A DNA stretch of 64,000 nt. It comes from Acidobacteriota bacterium. GTDB lineage: Bacteria > Acidobacteriota > Vicinamibacteria > Marinacidobacterales > Marinacidobacteraceae. Below are positions 45,952 through 53,730 of this stretch, piece by piece. The translations under genes were made by a program, and so were the position numbers. Below the pieces are notes generated by a model. The model was given only the letters and a program-made list of their open reading frames with translations. It had not been told where the DNA came from and searched no databases. The stretch lies in assembly GCA_022820545.1 (NCBI GenBank), contig JAJEFG010000002.1:1-64000 (forward strand), read 5' to 3'. Positions within the stretch are counted from its first letter, which is position 1, and the number at the start of each line of letters is the position of its first letter.

Positions 45952-46503
45952 TTACCGGGTCTCTTCTTCCCGCCAGCCGGGAGCGTCGCCGAGTCCCAGA
46001 ACGCCGAGCACCTTGTCGCAAAAGCCGTCCACGACTTCGGCCATGGAGTCGGGGTTCCGGTACCAGGGAGGAGCCACGGGCATCACGATCCCACCCGCTT
46101 CGGACACCGCGAGGGCATTCCGCAGGGTGATGGTGGACCACGGTGTCTCGCGTACGCAGAGGACGAGGCGCATGCGCTCCTTGAGGGCGACCTGAGCTGC
46201 GCGGGTAATCAGCGTGTCCGCGATTCCGTTCGCGACCTTGCCCAGCGTCGAAAGGCTGCAAGGGATCAGCACCAGGGCGTCGTAGCGGTTCGAACCCGAC
46301 GACCAGGGTGCGGCCAGATCGGAGTCGCGATGAACGCGCCGGACGTGACCCTTCAGGTCATCCAGTGCGAGGCCCGTTTCGAGCCGCAGCACCTCCTCTC
46401 CCCAGCGGGACACGATGAGGTGTTTTTCGCCCGGACAGCGCTTCAGGAACTGGACACCGTAGACCGCTCCCGAGGAGCCCGACATGCCGACGACGATTCT
46501 CAT
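45952..46503 (-). CDS. UbiX-like flavin prenyltransferase
   Basis: 183 residues from ATG 46503. Flavoprotein (UbiX/Pad1-type) with MSGSSGAVYGV at the N-terminus, HRDSDLAAPWSSGSNRYDALVLIPCS, the phosphate-binding LGKVANGIADTLITRAA and MPVAPPWYRNPDS. It attaches a dimethylallyl group to FMN, giving prenyl-FMN, the cofactor of UbiD-type decarboxylases. In futalosine organisms such a pair decarboxylates the last menaquinone intermediate. No ubiD-like gene (MqnL) is seen here. Overlaps mqnP by 4 bases. Confidence 0.9.
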   Translation of the reverse strand: MRIVVGMSGSSGAVYGVQFLKRCPGEKHLIVSRWGEEVLRLETGLALDDLKGHVRRVHRDSDLAAPWSSGSNRYDALVLIPCSLSTLGKVANGIADTLITRAAQVALKERMRLVLCVRETPWSTITLRNALAVSEAGGIVMPVAPPWYRNPDSMAEVVDGFCDKVLGVLGLGDAPGWREEETR

Positions 46504-47396
46504 GAGCCCGGGATGGAGGGTTGGGAGAGCAGAATGCCCAGGAAGACGACGCAACCCAGCACGGCGTTCACGTGAAAGAACGCGAGATTCACATGCTGCC
46601 GGAGCAGATGTTGCAATACGAAGAGGCCGCCGGTGAGGGTGAACAGGAGACCGGACACTGCACCATGAAGCGACGTTGAGAACAGAATCATAAGAGCGGC
46701 GAACGCGAGGGCATGCATTCCGGCAGCGACTCTCGCAGCTTGCCGGCTTCCGATAGCCGCGGGCAGCGAGAAGACACCGGTCCTGCGGTCCGACTCTTCA
46801 TCGAGGGTTGCATACAGAATGTCGAAGCCCGCGGACCAGAGCGCCGTGAAGGCGGACAGCATCACGATCGGAAAGAGACCTCGCCATTCGAGAGCCACCG
46901 CATAGAACCCGCATAGCGGGCCCAGCGCGAGCGTAACGCCGAGTCCCAGGTGCGCCCATCTGGTGTTTCGCTTCAGCAGCGGATAAACGGCGAAAGCCGC
47001 CAGCGGGATGGGAGCGATGACCAGGCAACGGGGCGAGATGGCCCAGGCCGCCGTCAGGGCGACGATGAACGCGAGGATTGCCACGAGCACTGCACCCCGA
47101 AGGGAGATCGCGCCCGCCGGCAACGCGCGATTCGCCGTACGTGGATTCTGTGCGTCGAGGTGGCGATCGAGGATGCGATTCAGCCCCAGCGCCGTCGTGC
47201 GCGCTCCCGTGGCCGCGACGAGAATCAAGACCGCCGTGCGCGGGGTGAGTGGAGGTTCCGCCAACAATGCTCCCGCGTAGATCAGCGGAACCGAGAACAG
47301 CGTATGTTCGATCTTGAGGTATTCGGCCCAGACCTTGAGGCGGTGTCGGACCGAGGTCTGCACGTTACTGGACGCGTCCCCAAACATGTTCCTCAT
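46500..47396 (-). CDS. mqnP: UbiA-family prenyltransferase MqnP (menaquinone)
   Basis: 298 residues, eight or so hydrophobic helices. Motif 1 is NRILDRHLD (Asn73, Asp77, Asp81) in a run ending NRALPAG; motif 2 is DILYATLDEESDRRTGV. The 6-hydroxy-naphthoate prenylating MqnP type is inferred from its position at the head of the mqn cluster and its UbiA-like (not ChlG-like) motifs. It attaches the isoprenoid side chain of menaquinone in the inner membrane. First gene of the twelve-gene minus-strand block, so its upstream gap to the basic protein (47397-47602) should contain the promoter. Confidence 0.88.
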   Translation of the reverse strand: MRNMFGDASSNVQTSVRHRLKVWAEYLKIEHTLFSVPLIYAGALLAEPPLTPRTAVLILVAATGARTTALGLNRILDRHLDAQNPRTANRALPAGAISLRGAVLVAILAFIVALTAAWAISPRCLVIAPIPLAAFAVYPLLKRNTRWAHLGLGVTLALGPLCGFYAVALEWRGLFPIVMLSAFTALWSAGFDILYATLDEESDRRTGVFSLPAAIGSRQAARVAAGMHALAFAALMILFSTSLHGAVSGLLFTLTGGLFVLQHLLRQHVNLAFFHVNAVLGCVVFLGILLSQPSIPGS

Positions 47397-47486
47397 AGTC
47401 GGTGGAGGAATTGAGCGATGTGGGCGGCAAGACTAGCAGGCCCATTCTGACCTGCGAACTTCACTGCGTTCGGACGGTTTCATCGG

Positions 47487-47515
47487 TTGACCAAAGTTGG
47501 AATGCAGTGTTACGC
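47487..47515 (+). promoter_or_regulatory. Weak candidate promoter for the KKATR gene
   Basis: TTGACC (47487-47492) is a near -35, and TTACGC 17 bases later is a poor -10. It lies 90 bases before the start in a lower-GC patch shared with the divergent mqnP. Confidence 0.25.
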
Positions 47516-47602
47516 TCAAGTTGCGGGTTACGCAGCGGAACGTCGTTTCGTTTGTTCGTTATCCCCCGAACGGATTCCTCGCGAAGGGTGAAAAGAACTG
47601 TA

Positions 47603-48733
47603 ATGAAGAAAAAGGTCAGGCGGTCGGCCAAGAAAGCCACACGCAGGAAAGTAGTGGCGCGCGTGGCATCGCGTAGCAGCGCCACCCGAAAGAAAGCCTC
47701 GCGAAAGAAGACTGCCGCACGCCGGACTACCTCCCGAGCGGCTGCGTCAAGCAAGGCCACTCGGAAGAAGGCGACACGTAAGCGGTTGGCGCGCAAGACG
47801 ACAGCGCGCAAGGCAACGCGCAAGAAGGTGTCGCGCAAGAAGGTGTCGCGCAAGAAGGTCACGAGGAAGACAACCGCCCGGAAGAAGGCCACCCGGAAGA
47901 AGGCGACGCGGAAGAAGGTGACCCGTAAGAAGGCGTCCCGGAAGAAGGTGACCCGGAAGAAGGTGACCCGGAAGAAGGCGTCCCGCAAAAAGGCCACTCG
48001 GAAGAAAGCCACGCGGAAGAAGGCCACGCGCAAGAAGGCGACTCGGAAGAAGGCGACTCGGAAGAAGGCCACGCGCAAGAAGGCCACGCGCAAGAAGGCG
48101 ACTCGGAAGAAGGCGACTCGGAAGAAAGCCACCCGGAAGAAGGCGTCCCGGAAGAAGGCGACGCGGAAGAAGGCGACGCGGAAGAAGGCCACCCGCAAGA
48201 AAGCCACCCGCAAGAAGGCGTCCCGGAAGAAGGCGACGCGGAAGAAGGCGTCCCGGAAGAAGGCCACGCGGAAGAAGGCCACGCGGAAGAAAGCCACCCG
48301 CAAGAAGGCGTCCCGGAAGAAGGCGACCCGGAAGAAGGCCACGCGGAAGAAAGCCACCCGGAAGAAGGCCACTCGCAAGAAGGCCACGCGCAAGAAGGCG
48401 ACCCGGAAGAAGGCGACGCGGAAGAAGGCGACCCGGAAGAAGGCGACGCGGAAGAAGGCGACCCGGAAGAAAGCCACTCGGAAGAAGGCGACCCGGAAGA
48501 AGGCCACCCGGAAGAAGGCCACTCGCAAGAAGGCCACGCGGAAGAAGGCGACCCGGAAGAAGGCGACGCGGAAGAAGGCGACCCGGAAGAAGGCCACTCG
48601 GAAGAAGGCGACGCGGAAGAAGGCCACGCGGAAGAAGGCGACCCGGAAGAAGGCCACCCGCTCCGCGGCCGCGCCTCCCCAGCCGCCTGCGGCGACCTCG
48701 CCTTCCGCACCGGAACCGGCCGCGTCTTCCTAG
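47603..48733 (+). CDS. Histone H1/HC2-like basic protein with KKATR repeats
   Basis: 376 residues from ATG 47603. About a third Lys, a quarter or so Arg, the rest Ala, Thr and Ser with no acidic residue across the array. The first 90 residues are a degenerate form (KKASRKK, KKVSRKK, RKTTARK); residues 94-353 are 52 exact pentapeptides, mostly KKATR, some KKASR and KKVTR. The C-terminal 20 are Ala/Pro/Ser-rich (APPQPPAATSPSAPEPAASS). This is the layout of histone-H1-like proteins (chlamydial HC2, Pseudomonas AlgP) that bind and compact DNA without sequence preference. Codon use is skewed by the repeat (AAG AAG GCx ACx CGx). Neighbours give no hint of a target. Confidence 0.82.
   Translation: MKKKVRRSAKKATRRKVVARVASRSSATRKKASRKKTAARRTTSRAAASSKATRKKATRKRLARKTTARKATRKKVSRKKVSRKKVTRKTTARKKATRKKATRKKVTRKKASRKKVTRKKVTRKKASRKKATRKKATRKKATRKKATRKKATRKKATRKKATRKKATRKKATRKKATRKKASRKKATRKKATRKKATRKKATRKKASRKKATRKKASRKKATRKKATRKKATRKKASRKKATRKKATRKKATRKKATRKKATRKKATRKKATRKKATRKKATRKKATRKKATRKKATRKKATRKKATRKKATRKKATRKKATRKKATRKKATRKKATRKKATRKKATRKKATRSAAAPPQPPAATSPSAPEPAASS
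47882..48661 (+). repeat. 52-copy, 15-bp coding minisatellite (KKATR)
   Basis: Exactly 780 bases in perfect 15-base register; each unit is AAGAAGG(C/T)(C/G)(A/T)C(N)CG(N). Third positions vary (GCC/GCG, ACC/ACG/ACT, CGG/CGC), so units differ at synonymous sites while the protein stays constant. Longer identical blocks of several units point to recent slippage or unequal exchange. The opposite strand is also open over the array, an effect of codon composition. Confidence 0.95.
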
Positions 48734-48922
48734 CCTTTTCCCGACCGGACGGTTCGGCGGGCGGCGCTTCGCCCGCGGGACGCGGGCGTTCGTCCCCGGG
48801 TGGAATCGCAATCGGCGCCACGGGTCTCGGGGTCGTTTCGAGGGGCGTCCCTATGCTAAATTTCTCCGCCCGCTCAACGCGTTTCCCACAACTTCCACAG
48901 CTTCGGGGAGGAGAGTTCCGCC

Positions 48923-50311
48923 GTGCGTTTCCACTGTCCGCCATCCACCACGGGCGCCAGCCGCTGGCGTCGCAGCATCCTCGTAACCGGGCTCTGCCTG
49001 GCTCTCATGGCCAGCGCCTGCGGCGGGCCGGACATCGGTGTCAGCGGTGAGGAGATCAAGCTGGGCAGCTTTGCTCCGCTGACGGGCCCCTACGCGGCGC
49101 TCGGCAACGTGGGGCGCTCGATGGCCGCCTACTTCGAGTGGCTCAACGATCAGGGGGGCATCCACGGCCGCATGGTCCGTTTGAGCCTCAAGGACGACCA
49201 GGGGGACCCGGAGCAGACGCCCGCTCTCGTGGAGGAGTTGCTGCGGGAGGAGCAGGTCTTCGCGATGGTGGGCGGGATGAGCAGCGCCAACACCCTCGCG
49301 GTCAGGGAAGCGGTGGGGTTGCGGCTGGTGCCCTGGGTGAACCCCGGTTCCAGCGCGCGGGAATGGACAGACCCGCTCGACGCCTACATCTTCTCCATTC
49401 TGCCCACATCCGTTACCGCGGCGCAGGTCCTGGCCCGCTATGCGATGAGCGAACTCGGGGTGAGCCGGATCGCCTCGCTGGCGGAGGACACCCCTTTCGG
49501 GATCCAGGGGCAGGAGGGCTACCGGCTGGGCGTGCGGCGCTTTTACGAGCAGGTGGCGGCCGCGCTTCCGGACGGCGTGGAAGTGCGCTACGCGCGAATC
49601 TCGAGCCGTCCCCGGCGCCCGCGGACCGATGACCCCACCAGTGAGGGTTGGCACGAGTACCCGACTGGGGGCGAAGGGGTCCTGTGGCGGGTCCAGCGGG
49701 TTGATGGCGGCCGGTGGGGCCGGCCCGAGGCTGCTCCGGAAGACGTGGGGATGCGTCGCAGCCCGAAGGAGGGAGGCGGCATGGAAGCTGCCCTCGCCGA
49801 GTTCAAGGAAAAGCAGGCGGGGGCGATTGTCATCTGGGGCGTCGCCGAGTACGGAGCCGAGGTCGTGAAGGCGATCGCCGCCGATCCGGATTGGAACCCG
49901 ATCCTGCTTGGCGGGTTCGCGATGGCCGATACGGCGATGATCGATCTCGCGGGCGAGGCGTTCGAGGGAGCGATCGTGGCCTCGACCACTCCGGACCTCT
50001 CGGTGGATTCGGACTCCACCCGCCTGGTGAAGCAGATTCTCGCCGACTACGCGCCCGAGGTGCCCTTCGGGGACTACGCCATGCTGGGAATGGCCTGGGC
50101 TCAACTGGCTCACGAGGGCATGGAACGGGCCGGAGAGGACCTCAGGCGAATCAACCTCATTCGCGCGCTCGAAACCCTCGACAACTGGCAGGGCCTGTTG
50201 GGTCATCCCGTGACGTTCTCCGATGAGAGTCACCTCGGATTCGACGCGGTGACGCTGAAGCGCGTCGAGAACGGCGAGTTCGTCGCCATCACCGGCTGGC
50301 TCTCGGAGTAG
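48923..50311 (+). CDS. Liv-type ABC substrate-binding lipoprotein (SBP 1)
   Basis: 462 residues from GTG 48923, behind GGGGAGGAG. Lipobox LMASAC (Cys33). Periplasmic-binding-protein type I fold: IKLGSFAPLTGPYAALGN, YFEWLNDQGGIHGRMVRL, VFAMVGGMSSANTLA and later VIWGVAEYGAEVVKAI and FEGAIVASTTPDLSV. A large insertion (about 226-285, RRPRTDDPTSEGWHEYP...EVGMRRSPKEGGG) lengthens it compared with the roughly 380-400 usual. It should bind an amino acid, peptide or aromatic acid. It is convergent with livF, so the transport genes do not share a transcript with it. Confidence 0.9.
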   Translation: MRFHCPPSTTGASRWRRSILVTGLCLALMASACGGPDIGVSGEEIKLGSFAPLTGPYAALGNVGRSMAAYFEWLNDQGGIHGRMVRLSLKDDQGDPEQTPALVEELLREEQVFAMVGGMSSANTLAVREAVGLRLVPWVNPGSSAREWTDPLDAYIFSILPTSVTAAQVLARYAMSELGVSRIASLAEDTPFGIQGQEGYRLGVRRFYEQVAAALPDGVEVRYARISSRPRRPRTDDPTSEGWHEYPTGGEGVLWRVQRVDGGRWGRPEAAPEDVGMRRSPKEGGGMEAALAEFKEKQAGAIVIWGVAEYGAEVVKAIAADPDWNPILLGGFAMADTAMIDLAGEAFEGAIVASTTPDLSVDSDSTRLVKQILADYAPEVPFGDYAMLGMAWAQLAHEGMERAGEDLRRINLIRALETLDNWQGLLGHPVTFSDESHLGFDAVTLKRVENGEFVAITGWLSE

Positions 50312-50326
50312 CCCGCACCCGCGTGC

Positions 50327-50349
50327 GCCGGTCAGCGTGGCTGACCGGC
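50327..50349. terminator. Hairpin between convergent SBP1 and livF-like genes
   Basis: GCCGGTCAG (50327-50335) and CTGACCGGC (50341-50349) form a perfect 9-base stem with a 5-base loop, located 16 bases after SBP1's stop and 20 before the livF-like stop. No clear T-tract on either side, so it is a possible bidirectional terminator only. Confidence 0.4.
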
Positions 50350-50368
50350 CATGCCGAGGACTGAGGTC

Positions 50369-51112
50369 CTAGTCGCCGGTCCCCGGAGATCCGGCGCCCG
50401 CCGTGCGTCCGAGATACGCCTGGCGCACCTCGGGATCGTCGAGCAGTTCCTCTCCGCTTCCCTGGCGGACGATCCTGCCGCCTTCGAGGACGTAGGCGCG
50501 TTCCGCGATCTCGAGCGCGCGCACCACGTTCTGCTCGACGAGCAGCACCGCCACCCCGTCCCTGCGGATCTCCTGGATGGTGTCGAACACCGTGTCCACC
50601 ACCCGGGGCGAGAGCCCCAGTGACGGTTCATCCATGAGCAGGAGCTTTGGCGAGGCCATGAGCGCCCGGCCGATCGCGGCCATCTGGCGTTCTCCTCCGG
50701 AAAGCGTGCCCGCCAGTTGCCCGGCGCGCTCGGCGAGCCGCGGCAGGAGTTCGAAGACGGCGTCCAAACGCTTGGCCGGCGAGCCCTTTCGGCGGACGGC
50801 ATAGGCGCCCAGCCGCAGATTCTCGGCCACAGTCATTTCGGGCCAGATCCGGCTCCCCTCGGGTACGTGCGCGATGCCGGCCTCGACGACCCGCGTCGAG
50901 GAGGCGCCCACGATGGAGCGTCCGTCGAACCGGATCTCACCCGATTCCGGTTTGGACAGGTCGCTGATCGCACGCAGCGTCGTTGTCTTGCCGGCGCCGT
51001 TCGCCCCGAGCAGCGCCACCACTTCCCGCCGGTCCACCTCGAAGGTGACCCCGCGGAGCGCCGGCACGCCACCGCGGCGGACCTTCAGGTCGCGAATCTC
51101 GAGGAGACTCAT
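50369..51112 (-). CDS. LivF-like ABC transporter ATPase
   Basis: 247 residues. Walker A GANGAGKT (36-43), the signature GTLSGGERQMAAI, Walker B LLLMDEPSLGLSP and the H-loop region VLLVEQNVVRAL identify the LivF subfamily that powers branched-chain amino acid/amide uptake. Ends the operon SBP2-livH-livM-livG-livF, starting 12 bases after livG. Operates in the cytoplasm with LivG. Confidence 0.95.
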   Translation of the reverse strand: MSLLEIRDLKVRRGGVPALRGVTFEVDRREVVALLGANGAGKTTTLRAISDLSKPESGEIRFDGRSIVGASSTRVVEAGIAHVPEGSRIWPEMTVAENLRLGAYAVRRKGSPAKRLDAVFELLPRLAERAGQLAGTLSGGERQMAAIGRALMASPKLLLMDEPSLGLSPRVVDTVFDTIQEIRRDGVAVLLVEQNVVRALEIAERAYVLEGGRIVRQGSGEELLDDPEVRQAYLGRTAGAGSPGTGD

Positions 51113-51124
51113 CGGCGCAACCTC

Positions 51125-51871
51125 CTAAGAACCCGCCGATCGGCCCAGATATGCCTCGATCACCGCGGGGTCCCGGGTGACCTCCGCAGGCGTCCCGATG
51201 GCGATGGTGGCGCCGTGGTCGAGCACGTGGACGCGGTGGGAGATGTCCATGACCGCCTCCATGACGTGCTCGACGTAGATGATGCCGATCCCGGCCGCGT
51301 GAACCTCCCGGAGGATTCCGACCGTTTCACGGACTTCGGTGGGATTGAGCCCGGCGGCGACCTCGTCGACCAGCAGGACCCGGGGTCGGGTTGCGAGCGC
51401 GCGGGCGAGGTCCAGCCGCTTCCGTTCGGCCAGATTCAGCGAATGGACCGGGGCGTTGCGGCGGGGCTCGAGCCGGGTCAGGGCGACGCAGCGGTCGGCC
51501 GTCTCGGAGGCGGTGGTCCCGGGAACCCGCCGTCCGAACTGGGCGCCCACGAGGACGCTCTCGGATACGGTCATGGCCAGGAAGGGGCGCGGAACCTGAA
51601 AGGTGCGGGCGAGCCCCAGCCGGCAGATCCGGTGGGAGGGGAGATGGTGGATTTCCCGCCCCTCCAGAAGGATCTTCCCCGCGTCGGGAGCGAACTGGCC
51701 GCTCAGGAGGTTGAAGAGAGTCGTCTTGCCGGCGCCGTTCGGGCCGATGAGACCGAGGATCTCCCCTTCCCGGAGCGTCAGATCGAGGCCGTGCACCGCG
51801 GTGAGGCCGCCGAAGCGCTTGACGACACCGCGCGCCTCGACCAGGGCCGATCCCCCGGCCGGCCCGCTCAT
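51125..51871 (-). CDS. LivG-like ABC transporter ATPase
   Basis: 248 residues from ATG 51871. Walker A GPNGAGKTT, Walker B VLLVDEVAAGLNPTE, H-loop IIYVEHVMEAV. The signature segment is SLNLAERKRLDLARAL, a known LivG variant that lacks the canonical LSGGQ. The Pro-rich N-terminal stretch is short. Start overlaps the livM stop by 4 bases; LivG and LivF form the ATPase heterodimer. Confidence 0.95.
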   Translation of the reverse strand: MSGPAGGSALVEARGVVKRFGGLTAVHGLDLTLREGEILGLIGPNGAGKTTLFNLLSGQFAPDAGKILLEGREIHHLPSHRICRLGLARTFQVPRPFLAMTVSESVLVGAQFGRRVPGTTASETADRCVALTRLEPRRNAPVHSLNLAERKRLDLARALATRPRVLLVDEVAAGLNPTEVRETVGILREVHAAGIGIIYVEHVMEAVMDISHRVHVLDHGATIAIGTPAEVTRDPAVIEAYLGRSAGS

Positions 51872-52809
51872 CCAAACCTCCTTCGGATCAGCCTCACGAA
51901 CTGGGCGAGGCGCGGCGCCGCCCCGCGCGGTTCCAGCAGGATGATGAAGATGAGCAGCGCCCCGAAGGCCGCGAGGTGGATGTCCGCGAGGCTGGCGAGC
52001 ACGAACTGCTCGAGGAAGAGGTAGATCCCCGCGCCCAGAACCGGCCCCATCACGGTGCCGATCCCCCCCACCAGCACCATGAGCACGAGGCTGATCGAAA
52101 GATCGAAGCCGAACACCTTCTCCGGGACCACGTAGAGGGTGAACACCGCGTAGTAGCCGCCGGCGAGTCCGGTCAGTGCCGCGGTAACGGCGAAGACCGT
52201 GACCTGTTGCCGGGCGACGTTGACGCCGGAAGCGGCGGCGGCCTGCGCGTCCTCGCGCAGCGCGATCAGTCCGAGGCCCAGACGCGAACGCCGCACCGCG
52301 GCGCTGACGAGTACCGATGCCACCGCGAGGACCGCGCCGAGCGCGTAGAGCAGGACGGGCCCCAGGTCCTGCTCGAGCGGCAGGGTGAGGCCCGAAGCGC
52401 CGCCCGCCGCTTCGATGTGGTTCGCCACGATCCGCGTCGCTTCCGCCACCCCGATCGTGGCGATGGCGAAATAGGGTCCGCGAAGCCGGAGGCAGGGCCA
52501 TCCCCAGGCCACGCCGTAGAGGGCCGCGAGAAGCGCGGCCGCCGGCATTGTGAGAAAGGGATGGAAGCCGGCCAGCCACAGCATGGAGGTGGCATAGGCG
52601 CCCACTCCGAAAAGGGACGCGTTGCCGAACGAGATCTGCCCGGCGAAGCCTCCCACCAGGTTCCAGGCGCTGGCCAGCAGGACGTTCATGAACAGGAGCT
52701 GGGCGAGCCGCGAGCTGTAGGGATTGGCGAGCAGCAGTGGAGCGATCAGCGCCAGTCCGCCGAGCGCCCCGACCCCGAGGAAGAGGTGGCGCCGGGTGAA
52801 GGACGACAT
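51868..52809 (-). CDS. LivM-like ABC permease
   Basis: 313 residues, about nine transmembrane helices (N-in), from ATG 52809. WNLVGGFAGQISFGNASLFGVGAY and YFAIATIGVAEATRIVANH mark LivM; the EAA-like loop LIALREDAQAAAASGVNV follows. Its start overlaps livH's stop (ATGA) and its stop overlaps livG's start, so translation is coupled through the set. Forms the membrane channel with LivH. Confidence 0.93.
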   Translation of the reverse strand: MSSFTRRHLFLGVGALGGLALIAPLLLANPYSSRLAQLLFMNVLLASAWNLVGGFAGQISFGNASLFGVGAYATSMLWLAGFHPFLTMPAAALLAALYGVAWGWPCLRLRGPYFAIATIGVAEATRIVANHIEAAGGASGLTLPLEQDLGPVLLYALGAVLAVASVLVSAAVRRSRLGLGLIALREDAQAAAASGVNVARQQVTVFAVTAALTGLAGGYYAVFTLYVVPEKVFGFDLSISLVLMVLVGGIGTVMGPVLGAGIYLFLEQFVLASLADIHLAAFGALLIFIILLEPRGAAPRLAQFVRLIRRRFG

Positions 52810-53660
52810 CAGTCCGAATCGGCCCGCCGCATCACGAGCGCCGCGGTCAGGACCAGGAAACTCACGACGTCCCGGTAGCCCGTGTGGATGTAGAACGCGG
52901 TCAGGTCTTCGGCGATGCCGAGCCCGATGCCGGCGACGAGGATTCCGCCGATGTTGGTGAGCCCGCCCAGGACGACGACGCAGAAGCTCTTGAGGAGGAA
53001 ACGGGCGCCGAACTCGGGAGTGACCGAGTAGAACAGCGACATCAGGCTTCCCGCGGACATCGCCAGCGCGGAACCGATTCCGAAGGCGACCGCCCACACC
53101 CGGTTCACCGGCACTCCGGAAAGGGCGGCGGCTTCGCGGTCCTGAGCCACGGCGCGGAGCGCGAGACCCGACCAGGTCCGCTTCAGCATGAGGGCCAGCA
53201 CCACGAAGCCGAGCAGCGAGAAGGCGGACACGATCAGCCGCGGGATGCTCAGCGTCAGCGGTCCGACCGCCAGCGACTCGAGCGAGTAGGACGTCAGGAG
53301 CGACCGGTCGGCCCCGCCGAAAATGAGATACAGCGCGTTCCGGACGATCAGCCACACCCCGAACAGCAGGAGCAGGGTGGTGACCGGCGGGCTGTCCCGG
53401 AGACGGAACACCAGGGTCCGCTCCACGGTGGCTCCCAGCGCGAAGCCGAGGGGAACGGTGATCAGGATGGAAACGAGCGGGTCCATTCCGAACGTCGTGT
53501 TGAGCCACCAGGTGACATACACGCCAAGGGTCAGGAAGGCCCCGTGGGCAAGGTTCACGACCCGCAGGACGCCGTAGATCAGGCCGAGCCCGTACGCCAT
53601 GTAGGCGTACACCGTGCCCACCAGGATCCCGGACGCCAGGACGGAGAGCAGGTCAACCAC
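52809..53660 (-). CDS. LivH-like ABC permease
   Basis: 283 residues, eight transmembrane helices. Key landmarks: YGLGLIYGVLRVVNLAHGAFLTLGVYV, LRAVAQDREAAALSGVPV (EAA loop) and VLGGLTNIGGILVAGIGLGIAEDL. It pairs with LivM; substrate specificity comes from a binding protein, probably SBP2 which lies 70 bases upstream on the same strand. First permease gene of the operon. Confidence 0.94.
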   Translation of the reverse strand: MVDLLSVLASGILVGTVYAYMAYGLGLIYGVLRVVNLAHGAFLTLGVYVTWWLNTTFGMDPLVSILITVPLGFALGATVERTLVFRLRDSPPVTTLLLLFGVWLIVRNALYLIFGGADRSLLTSYSLESLAVGPLTLSIPRLIVSAFSLLGFVVLALMLKRTWSGLALRAVAQDREAAALSGVPVNRVWAVAFGIGSALAMSAGSLMSLFYSVTPEFGARFLLKSFCVVVLGGLTNIGGILVAGIGLGIAEDLTAFYIHTGYRDVVSFLVLTAALVMRRADSD

Positions 53661-53730
53661 GGTGCGGGTTCGTCAGTCGGCGTCCCTGGTGCCATCGACG
53701 CCCCGCTCCGACCGGCGCCGGGTGGCCGTC

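Noticed and set aside
47461-48657. Minus-strand open frame of VAFFR repeats opposite the KKATR gene
   Set aside because: A by-product of the 15-base repeat in antisense; there is no ribosome site, and the plus-strand protein has sensible basic composition plus an N- and C-terminal region.
47882-48661. Possible CRISPR array
   Set aside because: The unit is 15 bases in head-to-tail register with no spacers, and it is in frame within a protein gene.
49590-49790. A frameshift or pseudogene break in SBP1
   Set aside because: The frame is continuous from signal peptide to stop and the flanking strands align; the region is better read as a loop insertion.
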